Assembly: GCF_027409185.1 (NCBI RefSeq)
Contig: NC_084469.1
Coordinates: forward strand, 78,155,918 to 78,219,917
Direction: 5' to 3'
Source: Cynocephalus volans
Lineage: Eukaryota > Chordata > Mammalia > Dermoptera > Cynocephalidae
Length of the DNA stretch: 64,000 bases
Shown: positions 45,981 to 57,565 of the stretch, in pieces
Numbering within the stretch: position 1 is the first letter of the stretch
Layout of the letters: every line of letters starts with the position of its first letter
Translations under genes and position numbers: made by a program
The notes under the pieces: model-generated
Told to the model about the DNA's origin: nothing
Seen by the model: the letters and a program-made list of their open reading frames with translations, nothing else
Database searches by the model: none

Positions 45981-46454
45981 GGTAAATGTGCACGGTAACT
46001 GTGAGTTTTATAAGATGTGTTCGTTTTCTGAACTGAAGAATAAAATATTTTCCTGGATGGGATTCTGCAAATTCTTTCTGCTGTCACAGGCCTCTAGAGG
46101 AAGGCGAACATTTTCTATAAGCAGCTGTGCTTGAACAACTCCAAACATCCAGTGTGAAAGCAGCAAACACATAATCTTCATACTGGGTAATTGCTGATTA
46201 TAATTGAGAGAACATCTTAATTTGTTAAAGTTCCACGTGTATATGCATAGTGACAGCTCTTGGTGGCCCTGCCAAGGAGGAGACTTTGCTTCTGCTTTCA
46301 TGGGTAACCCGAAGAAGCAGTTTGAGTAGCATCAATTCATCTCCTCCATGTTCTGGCCACATATTATAAGATTGTTACAGGATATTTATTTTCTCATTTC
46401 CTTAACAAACATATGTGAAGCATCTCCTAGGTACGAGTCCCTGTCCTTGATGCC

Positions 46455-47565
46455 ACAGAACAGCACTATCTGATAGAAATACAGAGCATGCCACAAATGC
46501 AAGCCACATAGGAGATTAAAAAATTTCTAGTAGGCACATCAAAAAAGTAAAAAGAAACAGGTGAAATTAATTGTAATATATCTTATTTAACAGAATCTAT
46601 CAAAATTGAGAACAATAAAAATTGTTTATATGATTGAGTGAGAAAAGACAGACACTGATGTGTTTTTCCTGTACTCTTACTCAATAACGATCACCAACAC
46701 AGAAGACAGACTTCTGTGGCCAAATGTGTGAAGTTTTTTCTCCCCACACCAAGTAATTCTGCAGTGGAGACCAGCTGGCTGTCCTCTAATTCTGATGCCA
46801 ATCGCAAGCCCCAGGTTGTTTTACCTGTGTTTCTGACCCACTGGCCATAAATTGGGGTTCACACACTCCCTGCTAGGATTTGATTGATTTGCTGACCAGC
46901 TCACAGAATTCAGGGGAACACGTAACGTTTGCCCATTTATTATAAAGGATATTGCAAAGGATACAGATGAAGAGATGCATAGGGCAAGGTATGGGGGAAG
47001 CGGCATGGAGCTTCTGTGCCCTTTCCCAGCGCACCACCCTCCAGGACCTTCCACACACTCAGCTATCCGGAAGCTCCTGAAACCCGGTTCTTTTGGATTT
47101 TTAGGGAAGCCTCATTACATAGGCATGATTGATTAAACCGTGGGCCACTGGTGATCAACTCAACCTTCAGTCCCTCTTACCTCCCTGGAGGTTGGGAAAG
47201 TCCCAACCCTCTCATCTTGCCTGGGTCTTTTCAGTGACCAGCTCCTATTCTAAAGCTACCTAGGGGCTGCCAGCCACCAGCCAACTCATTAGCATACACA
47301 AAGGCACTATTTGGAGATTCCAAGTATTTTAGGAGTTGTATGCCAGGAAAGGGACAGGAATGGGATGAAGACCAACTACATGTCGTATTTCAAAATATCA
47401 CAGTGAAACTTTTTGCCTTTTCTTCTTACAAAGTCTTCAACACCTGGTGTGTATTTCAGCCCAATAACACATCTCCATTTGGGCCAGCCGCATTTCAGAT
47501 GCTGAATAGCCACATAAGGCTGGTGGCTCCCATATTGGACTGTGCAGGTCTAGAGGATAAAGCTG
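46455..47565. repeat. Ancient dispersed repeat split by an ERV LTR
   Basis: The left half (46460-46640: cagcactatctgatagaaat, ctagtaggcacatcaaaaaa, aaagaaacaggtgaaattaa) and right half (47403-47565: cacctggtgtgtatttcagc, gaatagccacataaggctgg, cccatattggactgtgcagg) belong to one ancient mammalian repeat. The family name is uncertain. Confidence 0.6.
46660..47402 (-). mobile_element. ERV solo LTR, same family as 32161
   Basis: Longer than the copy at 32161: it adds aattctgcagtggagaccag, caagccccaggttgttttac, aaattggggttcacacactc and gctcacagaattcaggggaa before the shared catttattataaaggatatt part. It ends aaaatatcaca. The left boundary is approximate. No internal sequence is attached, so it is a solo LTR. 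Confidence 0.7.
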
Positions 47566-47659
47566 TGACAGTGATGGCAGTAATAATAAGAGACATAATG
47601 ACTTCCATTCATTTTTGTACCATACACCATGAATGTTCTTTTTACACACATTGTCCTTT

Positions 47660-48236
47660 TTAAAAATGTGAGTTTTGAATATATTCATACAACTTAAGCT
47701 AAAACCAGATAAAAAACTATATAGCAAAATGTATTGAACATAGTCACCATCTTCCCAGTTCCCCCCTTGAACAACAACAACAAAAAAAACCAAAAACAAA
47801 AACAAGCAACTATGTTTATTGCATGTTCTTACATTTTCTGTAACCAAATAGGAATATGCATTCTTATTTTCCCCTTTTTATTTTAACCCAAAGGTAGAAA
47901 ATTATATACATGTTCTGTATCGTGTGTTTTTCACTGAACAATTTAAATTGGAGATTTTTTTTTCATACCACAACTTAACTTCCCGATCCTTTTTCACAGC
48001 TGCACTGTATGGAGGTACCATAATTTAATTAGTCTCCTGTAGATGAACATTTGGGTTGTTTCCAGGGTTTGTAATTAAAAGCAAGATATTGCAATGAATA
48101 TCTTGTGCATATGCCATTTCTCATTTATGCAAGATTGTTATAGGATAAATTCCCAGGACTGAGATTACTGAGCCATAAGGTAAAAGTGTGTAAAATTTGA
48201 GACAATATTGCAAAATTGTCCTCTGTCAGGGTTGTA
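47660..48236 (-). repeat. L1M 3' region, left part
   Basis: Contains atgaacatttgggttgtttc, gcatatgccatttctcattt, ataggataaattcccaggac and ttgtcctctgtcagggttgt: an ancient L1 in reverse. It is cut by the PPHLN1 retrocopy and continues briefly at 51962 (cttctaacatcaatgtg). Confidence 0.65.
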
Positions 48237-48246
48237 CTAATTCATG
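48237..48246 (+). repeat. Target-site duplication, left copy
   Basis: ctaattcatg, identical to 51952-51961, next to the T-run (A-tail) of the PPHLN1 retrocopy. Removing the insertion rejoins an L1M word order (ggttgtactaattcatgctt), which supports the call. Confidence 0.8.
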
Positions 48247-48775
48247 TTTTTTTTCTAATATACTAGAGTATTCAGTTTATTAGGAAAGTACACTTTAAAA
48301 TGTTAAAAGTTACAAAGCCTAAGAAAAGCAAGCAATAAGTCAATAAAACCACAACTCAGAATTCTAACATTTTCACATGGTATCTTTCACTATGAAATGC
48401 AAAAAGACTACTAATGTTTAAGTGGAATGAATTCTGATCTGTAAATTACACTCTTGTGATCAAACAAATGATCACATACTGTGGAAGACTGAAAAACATG
48501 AGTAACAACAGAAAACGGTTCTCCAGGATTTCTTTTTCAAAGCTTGAAAATTAATTGACCCATCTTTTCAGGAAAAATAACAAAAAAAGATGAGTACGAA
48601 TTAGGAGGCTCTACATGTAGAAAAAAATCCTAATTCAAATATTTTAAACAAACTAGTTTAGCTATTTATTTGATATTGGAAATGTGGTCAACTATCATAA
48701 AGTATTTCTCTTTATCACAAAAATTCCATACATTAAGGATTTCCACAACCCAGGGGGGCAAAAAATCTAGGAATC

Positions 48776-49000
48776 TTTTTTTTTTTTTTTTAAATTTTAT
48801 TTATTTATTTATTTATATTTATATTTTTATTTTTTTTAATTTTATTTTGTCGATATACATTGTGGCTGATTATTGCTCCCCATCACCAAAACCTCCCTCC
48901 CTTCTCCCTCCCCCTATCCCCCCCAACAATGTCCTTTCTGTTTGCTTGTCGTATCAACTTCAAATAATTGTAGTTGTTATATCTTCTTCCCCCCCCCCCG

Positions 49001-49042
<42 letters not shown>

Positions 49043-50958
49043 TTATATATTAATTTTTAGCTCCCACCAATAAGTGAGAACATGTGGTATTTCTCTTTCT
49101 GTGCCTGACTTGTTTCACTTAATGTAATTCTCTCAAGGTCCATCCATGTTGTTGCAAATGGCAGTATTTCATTCGTTTTTATAGCTGAGTAGTATTCCAT
49201 TGTGTAGATGTACCACATTTTCCGTATCCACTCATCCGATGATGGGCATTTGGGCTGGTTCCAACTCTTGGCTATTGTAAAGAGTTCTGCGATAAACATT
49301 GGGAAACAGGTATACCTTCGACTTGATGATTTCCATTCCTCTGGGTATATTCCCAACAGTGGGATAGCTGGGTCCTATGGTAGATCTATCTGCAATTGTT
49401 TGAGGAACCTCCATACCATTTTCCATAGAGGCTGCACCATTTTGCAGTCCCACCAACAATGTATGAGAGTTCCTTTTTCTCCGCAGCCTCGCCAGCATTT
49501 ATCGTTCAGAGTCTTTTGGATTTTAGCCATCCTAACTGGGGTTAGATGGTATCTCAATGTGGTTTTGATTTGCATTTCCCGGATGCTGAGTGATGCTGAG
49601 CACTTTTTCATATGTCTGTTAGCCATTTGTATATCTTCCTTACAGAAATGCCTACTTAGCTCTTTTGCCCATTTTTTAATTGGGTTGCTTGTTTTCTTCT
49701 TGTACAGTTGTTTGAGTTCCTTATATATTCTGGATATTAATCCTTTGTCAGATATATATTTTGCAAATATTTTCTCCCACTCTGTTGGTTGTCTTTTAAC
49801 TCTTTTAATTGTTTCTTTTGCTGTGCAGAAGCTTTTTAGTTTGATATAATCCCATTTGTTTATTTTTCCTTTGGTTGCCCGTGCTTTTGGTGTCGTATTC
49901 ATGAAGTCTGTCTCCAGTCCTATTTCCTGAAGTGTTTCTCCTATGTTTTCTTTAAGAAGTTTTATTGTTTCAGGGTGTATATTTAAATCCTTAATCCATT
50001 TTGAGTTGATTTTAGTATACGGCGAGAGGTATGGATCTAGTTTCATTCTCCTGCATATGGATATCCAGTTATCCCAGCACCATTTGCTGAAGAGGCAGTC
50101 CCTTCGCCACTGAATAGGCTTGGTGCCTTTGTCAAAGATCAGCTGACAGTAAGTGTGTGGGTTGATTTCTGGATTCTCTATTCTATTCCATTGGTCAGTG
50201 TGTCTGTTTTTATGCCAGTACCATACTGTTTTGGTTATTATAGCTTTGTAGTATAGCTTAAAGTCAGGTAGTGTTATGCCTCCAGCTTTATTTTTTTTTG
50301 CTCAGCATTGCTTTGGCTATGCGTGGTCTTTTATTGTTCCATATAAATGTCTGGATAGTTTTTTCCATTTCTGAGAAAAATGTCTTTGGAATTTTGATGG
50401 GGATTGCATTGAATTTGTATATCACTTTGGGTAGTATGGACATTTTCACTATGTTGATTCTTCCAATCCAAGAGCATGGGATATCTTTCCATCTTCTTGT
50501 ATCCTCTCTAATTTCTCTCAGCAGTGGTTTGTAGTTCTCATTATAGAGATTTTTCACCTCCTTGGTTAACTCAATTCCTAAGTATTTTATTTTTTTGGTG
50601 GCTATTGTAAATGGGCAGGCTTTCTTGATTTCTCTTTCTGCATGTTCACTATTGGAGAAAAGAAATGCTACTGATTTTTGTGTGTTGATTTTGTATCCTG
50701 CTACTGTGCTGAAATCATTTATCAATTCCAGCAGTTTTTTTGTAGAGGTTTTAGGCTGTTCGATATATAGGATCATGTCATCTGCAAACAGGGACAGTTT
50801 GACTTCATCTTTTCCAATCTGGATGCCCTTTATTTCCTTCTCTTCTCTGATTGCTCTGGCTAGTACTTCCAACACTATGTTGAATAGGAGTGGTGAGAGT
50901 GGGCATCCTTGTCTAGTTCCTGTTCTTAAACGAAAAGCTTTCAGCTTTTCCCCATTCC
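48776..50958 (-). mobile_element. 5'-truncated L1 inside the PPHLN1 retrocopy
   Basis: A T-run at 48776-48791 is the A-tail. Next come the L1 3'UTR with its G-rich minus-strand tract (48893-48925), a (GT)n run at 49009-49038, then ORF2. The element stops at a point corresponding to the late reverse-transcriptase region. Same orientation as the pseudogene. No convincing target duplication was found. Confidence 0.92.
49057..50955 (-). pseudogene. L1 ORF2 C-terminal half, frameshifted
   Basis: The remnant starts at the NGEK-like segment of the reverse-transcriptase domain, with [14 protein letters not shown] upstream in a broken frame. It continues [14 protein letters not shown] (the YADD-type catalytic box written FADD, with the two aspartates present), [20 protein letters not shown] and the late [18 protein letters not shown] zinc-knuckle-like C-terminal motif. 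It ends with TMEYYSAIKTNEILPFATTW and a stop at 49057-49059. Open pieces are 50875-50288, 50046-49375 and 49356-49057 in different frames, so ORF2p is not made. ORF2p supplies the endonuclease and reverse transcriptase of L1; the endonuclease domain is absent here by 5' truncation. Confidence 0.93.
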
Positions 50959-51951
50959 AAACTGTATAGACTTTTCTAATGAAGGATCTTTTTCAATCAG
51001 CATTTTCACCACCATCCTGAAAGTTTCACAGTCTTGTCGGTAAACCTGTTCAATCTCTTTGGTTTTTGATGCTATCACTTTTGAGCGACTGGTTAGCTGA
51101 CTGTCTTCAAATAATTCTATGCCATATGTTGCATTTGACTCAGGTTCTTCTGGCTGGTTAATGAACAGTGGTGCCGTGGATCCCGCCTCATACTCAGAAA
51201 TTTCAGGCAAGTTACTTTCATCTGACTTGTCTGGCTTTTCAGCAGCCCACTTGCTTGCAGCCTGAGCAAATTCCTTTTCAGTTAGCCGAGTGGGTTTGTC
51301 TAACACCTTCGATGAAGGAACTGCTGAAGAACTTGAGGGTGAAGTGTCTCTTGATGTTTTCAAAGATGGGACAGGTCTCTCTTTACTTCTATGTTGAGAT
51401 TGATAGAAGGAGTATGTTTTGCTTCTTTCTGGAGAGTAGCTTCTACTACTGACACTGGAGCCAGATCTGCTGTGTGGTGAATCTTTTCAGCCTACAGGTG
51501 AGTTTTGGGAAGAATGAGTATCCCTTGTATGAGGAGACTGGTCTCTCACATAATGGGAAGAGTAGAAACCTTTTCTTCTAAAGCCATCTCTTATGTCCCT
51601 GTATTCAGGCTGCCAGCTTCCAGAATGATCATCTCTTGTCCATCTATAGCCAGATTCATCTCCTCTGTGAGGTGGGCCACTTCTTCAATCATAAGAAAAA
51701 CTGCAGCCCTTGTCAAATTCTCGGTAATCAACATGACTGTAATATCTGCTATAGCTTTCTTCACCAGGTCTGTCTAGCAGTGGTGGTTTCTTTGGCACAA
51801 TATTAACTACTCTATGGTAGCCATCACTGGGATGATTTTGAGGAGGTATTCGTTCTCTTGGAAGTCTTTCATAGCCATGTTGTCCCTCAGACCACATTTC
51901 ATCTCTTCTGTAAGCCATGACTCTGGGCCACCGGGAGACCCTGTAAACGTC

Positions 51952-51961
51952 CTAATTCATG
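51952..51961 (+). repeat. Target-site duplication, right copy
   Basis: ctaattcatg, directly after the PPHLN1 5'UTR. See the left copy at 48237. Confidence 0.8.
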
Positions 51962-51974
51962 CTTCTAACATCAA

Positions 51975-52090
51975 TGTGCAGGATGTACATATTGTCTTAT
52001 TTGATCCTTAAAAAAACTGTGAGGTACATATTCTTGTACCCATTTTTTAGGTAAAGAAACTGAGGACTCAGATGTATTACATGACATACA
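51975..52090 (-). repeat. MIR fragment
   Basis: Reads gtcttatttgatccttaaa, ctgtgaggtacatattcttg, cccattttttaggtaaagaa and actgaggactcagatg, a reverse MIR core. Confidence 0.6.
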
Positions 52091-52459
52091 CACTAATGTG
52101 TATGTGTGTGTGCAAAGCACAAGATTCAACCCCCCAGTTCTACCACACACATATACATACACACACACGTGTATCATAAACTTGCAAAAAATTGGGAAGT
52201 ACAATTTAAAGAACTTTTTTTTCTGAATCATTTGAGAGTAAGCTGACAATCTGATCCAACCCCCACATAGGTTGTCCCTGAGCAGCTTGGGATGAGCTTT
52301 CATTGATTGACAGCAATAACAAAAATAAGCAGAATATAATGAGTTTTTCATCAGGTTAAATTCATTCAGTAGACAGGGTGGTACTTTATGGTCTCCCAAC
52401 TTCTGTAGTGTTCACATGTCCTTTCTTTTATGGAATTATGGGTGTGTTAGACCTGGTTA

Positions 52460-52725
52460 ATTTTTACACCTTTTATTATGAAAATTACCAACATTTCCAA
52501 AAGTAGAAGAGTGTAATGAGTGCCCCATGCACTCAGCACCCAACTTCAACAAAAATCAACAAATCACCAGTCTTGTTTCATCTAACCGCCTTTCCTCCCC
52601 ACCATTACTCTACTGGATTAATTTAAAACAAAGTGTAGACGCTATATAATTTTATCCATAAATTCTTCAGTATGTTTTTGTATAAGAGCTGTTTTTAAAA
52701 AAACATAACCATCATAGATATGGTT
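52460..52725 (-). repeat. L1M 3' fragment
   Basis: Words ccttttattatgaaaattac, catgcactcagcacccaact, tcaacaaaaatcaacaaatc and gtcttgtttcatctaaccgc are the reverse of an ancient L1 3' region, similar to 20600-20760. Confidence 0.6.
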
Positions 52726-53990
52726 GGGTTAAGTGTTCATTTATATGGTTTTTTATTTTTAAAGTTAGTGATCAAATATTGCTTTCTTAAAAAAAAATCT
52801 TTTGAAAATGTTACTGGTCCATGAAATTCCCGAATCTGGGAATTGCTGCTGATCTGCCGCTGTGATTCTGTCAGCATGCTTCATAAGTCTTCAAAATGGA
52901 TCTGACCCAGGGCAGACCTAGGCTTTCTGAGACCTGAAGCTATTAAATTTTGGGGCCCTCTTTATTTAAATAATACAAAATAAGATTTGAAAGCAAATAT
53001 GTTTTTAGTTTGAGAAAACAACTTACCACAAATTACAAAAGTTAAAAAGCTGACAAATGCCAGAGGCATCACAAAGACCAGAAAAATGACAACGTTTTTA
53101 TTAATGAACTGCTTGAACCACCTCTGTCACATATTTTCCTGAATTGTTTGTCTGCATACTTTGATTGCTTATCCATAGGACAAAGATATTTAATACCATC
53201 TTCTATAGAGAGCATAGAAAGGTAATTCAGTGTTTCCTCTAGGATGATTGAAATTTGTTTTTTTATATTGATAGTAAGTGACTTTACATACAGAGAGACT
53301 TGCTGTTTGTGGTAGTGCTTTGGGTTTGTGCCCTTGTCTGATAAACACTATTGTTTGAGATTCCATCAGCAGAGGTGCATTTATCATTGTAGTCTCTGCA
53401 GTCTTGGGTATACTCCCGATGGGAGAGAACTTCCATTCTGATTAGGTGTTGATGAGAAGTGAAACTCCTGTTCATGAGTTTCCACATCAGATGTTGGGAG
53501 AGTTTCCTAAAGACTACTTCTGGTTCTGTGTATTGAATGCTTGTTGCTTCTCCACTCCTCGCAGAGTTCCACACCCAGGCTCTGGAGGACAAGTTACTAT
53601 TCCAATTGGACCTCTGGCCCTGCCTCTTCAGGATGCAATGCTGAGTGCTGAGCTGCAGGAGTATTCCTGGGAGCCGTTCCTACACAGTGGCAGTGATCCA
53701 CATAAATATGTCTCCCTGAAATTAGGCTAGATGTTTTGCCAAGATAATTTCCTCTTAGCCAGGTCCCCCAAACACCTGCAGCCTCTCTAAAGACACAGTA
53801 TGGAGGGAAAGGTGTTGGAGAAGTCAGAGCGGAAAGAGACAGCAATCTTAACTGATCATGGCTAAGATATCTTATATTTTCAGATGATAGCAAAACCTGT
53901 GACTTTGTGAGCACCTTGTCAGGGCTTCATTCACTTCATGGTAAATTCAGCTTCACCTCTGGTTGCCTTTCAGATATCACCTTCCACAGG
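52726..53990. other. Unassigned stretch
   Basis: No recognisable gene. Overlapping frames at 53284-53592 (minus), 53446-53730 (plus) and 53597-53914 (minus) show no domain and overlap one another. Part of 52900-53100 may be an old repeat (ggcagacctaggctttctga). Confidence 0.3.
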
Positions 53991-53994
53991 TGAA

Positions 53995-54425
53995 ATCTTC
54001 CCATCTTTTGTTCATTCCAGGCACACTGACCTGCTCCTGTTCCTCAGGTTTGCAGCATTCTCTGCCGCAGGGCCTTTACACTTGCTCTTCCTTCTGTCTG
54101 AAACACTTTCCCCTGTTATCCAGACATGGCTCACTCCCTTCTTCAGCTATCTGCTCAAATGCCAGCTTCTCGCCATCCTGTATAAAATAGTACCCTCAAA
54201 ACCCTGCACCCACTCTCTGTACCCTCCCTACTTTATTTTCCTCAGTACGACTTACCACCTCTGACATAGTATATATTTAGTTATTTGCCTATTATATTTC
54301 TCCCTCTCATTAAAATGTCAACTCATGAGAGCAGGGGCTTTGTTTTGTGCATTGCTGTGTCCTTAGCATCTAGAACAGTGCTGGCCCAGAGTAACTGCTC
54401 AATAAATATTTGTTGAATGAATGAA
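53995..54425 (+). repeat. L2 3' end
   Basis: A long L2 copy: tctgccgcagggcctttaca, cacttgctcttccttctgtc, ctatctgctcaaatgccagc, tgtcaactcatgagagcagg and the terminal actgctcaataaatatttgt tgaatgaatgaa. Two frames (53938-54264, 53963-54190) come from the repeat. Confidence 0.85.
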
Positions 54426-55690
54426 ATGCAGTTAGAAACCACTGAACAATTTTAACCAGCAGAGACATTAGGCTTTCCTGGGTATGCCAAAAAAATGAAT
54501 CTCTCATTTATCTTTCTCCCATAACATCTTTCCATGATTTTCCTTGAATTATAATTACGTATCAGTTTAGTTTTCTCCGACAGATTGTAGAGGATAGAGA
54601 GTATGTATAACTCATCAACATACTCCATACCACATGTATTATATGAATTAATTCTGGTGAAATTGAATGGAATGTACTGTCGCATTGCACAGAAATTCTT
54701 GAAATGGCCATTTTTTGGTTTTCAAGAAGCTAGATTATAAGCTGTTTCTGAGCAGAGGAAGTTTCCCTGGCCGTTTATGTCCTCTCAGCACATCTTAGTA
54801 ATCAATACATTGTACTTCTGAAATAGAGTTCAATCTCTATGTATTTCTGTCTATACAATTTCTGTGACTTATGTAGTATATCCTAGTTCTCCATTATAAT
54901 GCATTCCCAAGCAAAATTTATGTATCCATTAGGATATGTTCAATTTCTGCTAGTCAAAATCCTATTAAAAGCAGCTTAAAACAGGTAGAAGTTTATTATA
55001 CCAGATGGCCAAAGGGCTGGAGGTAAGGTGGCTTCAGAATTGTTTTATTGTGTGACTTATCAACTTCTTCCAGAATACATCTTTTAGCTGTGCCATTCCA
55101 TTTTATCGCTTCATGGTCACAAGATGGCTGCAGTGGCTGAATATCGTGTTCTCACACAGGGACATCTAGAGGCAGGTGAAGAAACTGTTCCTTCTCAGAC
55201 ATCTCTTAAGAAAAGGGAAAATCTTTCCCTGGAACCCTGCAGTATAGTTCTCTCTACTGCTCATTGCCTAGAATCACATTACATGCTCTTGCCTAAACTA
55301 GTTTGATTAAAGAAAGTGTATTGTTCTGATTGTCCTATATTAATTGAGATTCAACTTCTGGGACTGAGGAGTGGCCCTTGTCCTCAGCATAGAGCCACAG
55401 AGGCTTGGTACTCTCACAACCAGGAAGAAGGGGGTAGGAATAGATTTGGGGTGGCACCATTAGTGTCTGCTACATCTCCTACTTGTTTGCCCTCCAACCT
55501 GCGCTGGCTCAAAGCCTTGGAAAATTAGAGGTCCACAGATCCTTCTTCCCATCCAAAAACTAGGACCATGCTATTTTTCTGAATTGATCTCCTAAATTAA
55601 AAAAAATAAACAAAATGCAACTAAATACCAAGCATTCAACTCATTTAGTTTTAAAAAGAAAGAAAACCAGGACAAAATTAATTTGAATTA
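54426..55690. other. Unassigned, with a probable ancient repeat
   Basis: Bases 54960-55480 (aggtagaagtttattatacc, gcttcatggtcacaagatgg, ggaaaatctttccctggaac) resemble the reverse of an ancient LTR-like repeat; family not named. The remainder has no gene. Confidence 0.35.
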
Positions 55691-55694
55691 CAAC

Positions 55695-55805
55695 TGAACA
55701 CTGAGCAAGTTGCTTAGTCTCTCTGTGCCTCAGTTTCCTCATCTATAAAATGAGGATAATAATAGTACCTAACTTATAGGGTTGATGTAAAGATTAAACA
55801 ATTAT
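55695..55805 (+). repeat. MIR fragment
   Basis: Contains gagcaagttgcttagtctct, gcctcagtttcctcatctat and gggttgatgtaaagattaaa, the MIR core. Confidence 0.75.
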
Positions 55806-57190
55806 TATGCAGTCAATTCTCATTATTGACAATTCTTTATTTGTAAATCACCTACTTGCTAAAATTTATTTGTATCCCCAAATCAATACCCGTGGCAATT
55901 TTGTGGTCATTGGTGGGCATATGCAGAGCAGTGAAGAAGTTGAATTGCTCAATATTCACATCCCCAGGTGAAGTCAAAAAAGGCTACACTCTGTCTTCTT
56001 GTTTCAGCTCTCATACTATAAATGTTTTCTTTCCACAGTCTATTTAGTATCATTGTTATTTTCTTTTTCATTTTTGTGTTTTTTGTTGGTGATTTTGCTG
56101 TTGAAAATGGCCTTTGAGCATAGTGCTGAAGTGTCCTCTATTTTTCTTATGCACGATATGTGATGTGCCTTAGACAGAAAATATGTGATGTGCCTTAGGG
56201 AGAAAATACATGTATTAGATAAGCTTCATCCAGGCATGAGTTATAATGCTGTTGGCCATGAGTTCAGTGTGAATGAATCAACAATACATATTAAATAGGG
56301 TATCTTTAAACAGAAACACACATAAAGCAAGGTTCTGTATTGATCAATTGACAAGGATGTTGTGACCAGAGGCTCTCAGGAACCTAACCCTGTATTTCCT
56401 CTAGGAGCAATAGTTTGGTATTCATTGATTCCTATTTATGGTGACTTCCTAGAACATAACTAGCTTGCGTAATGTGAATCCACTATATTTCAAGTGTTTA
56501 GGATAGCTTCAGTCATGTTGTAAGAACTATGTGTTTGTTCATTACTATGTCACCCAATATAGTAGGAATATTCTCTAGGCTACAATCATATTGGAATCTT
56601 CGAATATTCTGCAAAGTAAATATGAACTGAGGCTATATTTCATTCCATTTCATTTCAGTCCCCATCAGAGTAAACACATAAACACAAAAACAACCATACA
56701 CAACTGGTTTCACAATCAGACAGCTGTGAGCCAAAGGATTCAACCCCACTCAATGCTCTCAAGGGTCACAGGTGCAAAGCCACAAGGCAAGAGAGACAAG
56801 AGGCACTAAACTTCAGAAGCTGCAGGATCCCGATACCATGGCATGGCCACTTGGGAAGGAGCAGGGACTGTTTGCACTAACAGGACCCTTGGCTCAGGTC
56901 GGGTTTCTGCCCTTTAGGTCTGCGTGATTCAGCCCCAGCCCAGAGCATAGGAGCGCTCTGGCCCCAGGATCTGCCGAAGGAGAGCGAGCTCGGCTGGCTT
57001 CAGTCTTGGCAGAAAGCAGTGTTTCTAGGCACTCATTAGCATCTTCTCAAGTTCCTTCTTCCTGCAATGCTGGGTAGGGGGAATTACTACTGAAACTCTG
57101 TTTGAATACCACCTTTATGGGAGAGGAAAAGGGTAGAAGTTCCCAGCTGGGCTTTGGGGGAAGGAGCGGATGATTCCATTACCCACTCTC
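55806..57190. other. Unassigned stretch
   Basis: No gene or confident repeat. A near-duplicate pair tatgtgatgtgccttag occurs at 56156-56172 and 56182-56198, giving a short tandem duplication. Bases 56880-57010 are locally GC-rich. Confidence 0.3.
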
Positions 57191-57194
57191 TTAG

Positions 57195-57565
57195 CTTTTA
57201 ATATCACTGTGATACAACAGTTTCAAATCTATGTTTAGAACAGTCTATTCAAAGCCATTTAGAATATAGGATAACAATGCCAAAATAATTTCAATGTAAG
57301 TCTTTGATCTCCTCATTATAATGCCATTACCGTTCCATTATTAGCTAAGATTACAATGACAAATCAATTTTAATTGAAGTCTTTGGAGATGCCATTTATA
57401 ATGCTATTATCATGTGAATTTGCAATGGGAAACTTACTTGAGCAAGCTTGTTGAAACAGAGCTATAATGCCATTATAATGGAAAATTTTGATGGTGAAAT
57501 TATTCTGAGTCCCTAGGGACTAGTGATTATCATATAAAACCACCAACCATGAAAATGATGCCCCC
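57195..57565. promoter_or_regulatory. Candidate conserved noncoding element
   Basis: No repeat was recognised. The motif cattataatgccattac (and variants tttataatgctattat, ctataatgccattataatgg) recurs four times across about 190 bases, with many TAAT/ATTA cores. This is either an enhancer-like cluster or a very old degenerate repeat. Confidence 0.35.

Larger units (their letters stand above)
48247..51951 (-). pseudogene. PPHLN1: PPHLN1 processed pseudogene, interrupted by L1
   Basis: The minus-strand frame from 51918 starts MAYRRDEMWSEG and follows periphilin-1 for 320 codons without introns, with VNIVPKKPPLLDRPGE, SRSGSSVSSRSYSPERSK, KVLDKPTRLTEKEFAQAAS and [19 protein letters not shown]. 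Periphilin is a HUSH-complex subunit that binds TASOR through its helical C-terminus and helps silence L1s and intronless retrocopies. In-frame TGA stops at codons 78 (51685-51687) and 144 (51487-51489) both replace CGA arginine. The reading frame does not shift. A segment before KERPVPSLKTSRD is shorter than the long human isoform as I remember it, suggesting a skipped-exon transcript. Coding sequence ends at 50959 (...SIQF), where L1 begins. Bases 48247-48775 look like the 3'UTR: AATAAA (48276-48281 in reverse) stands 22 bases from the A-tail. The rest of the C-terminus is missing. A short 5'UTR (51919-51951) adjoins the right duplication. Non-functional. Confidence 0.92.

Noticed and set aside
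49208-49849. 213-codon plus-strand frame
   Set aside because: It is the antisense of L1 ORF2, whose minus-strand frames carry the recognisable motifs.
50288-51363. Novel fusion gene between PPHLN1 and a reverse transcriptase
   Set aside because: Stops, frame changes and the nested insertion structure show two decayed retroelements side by side.
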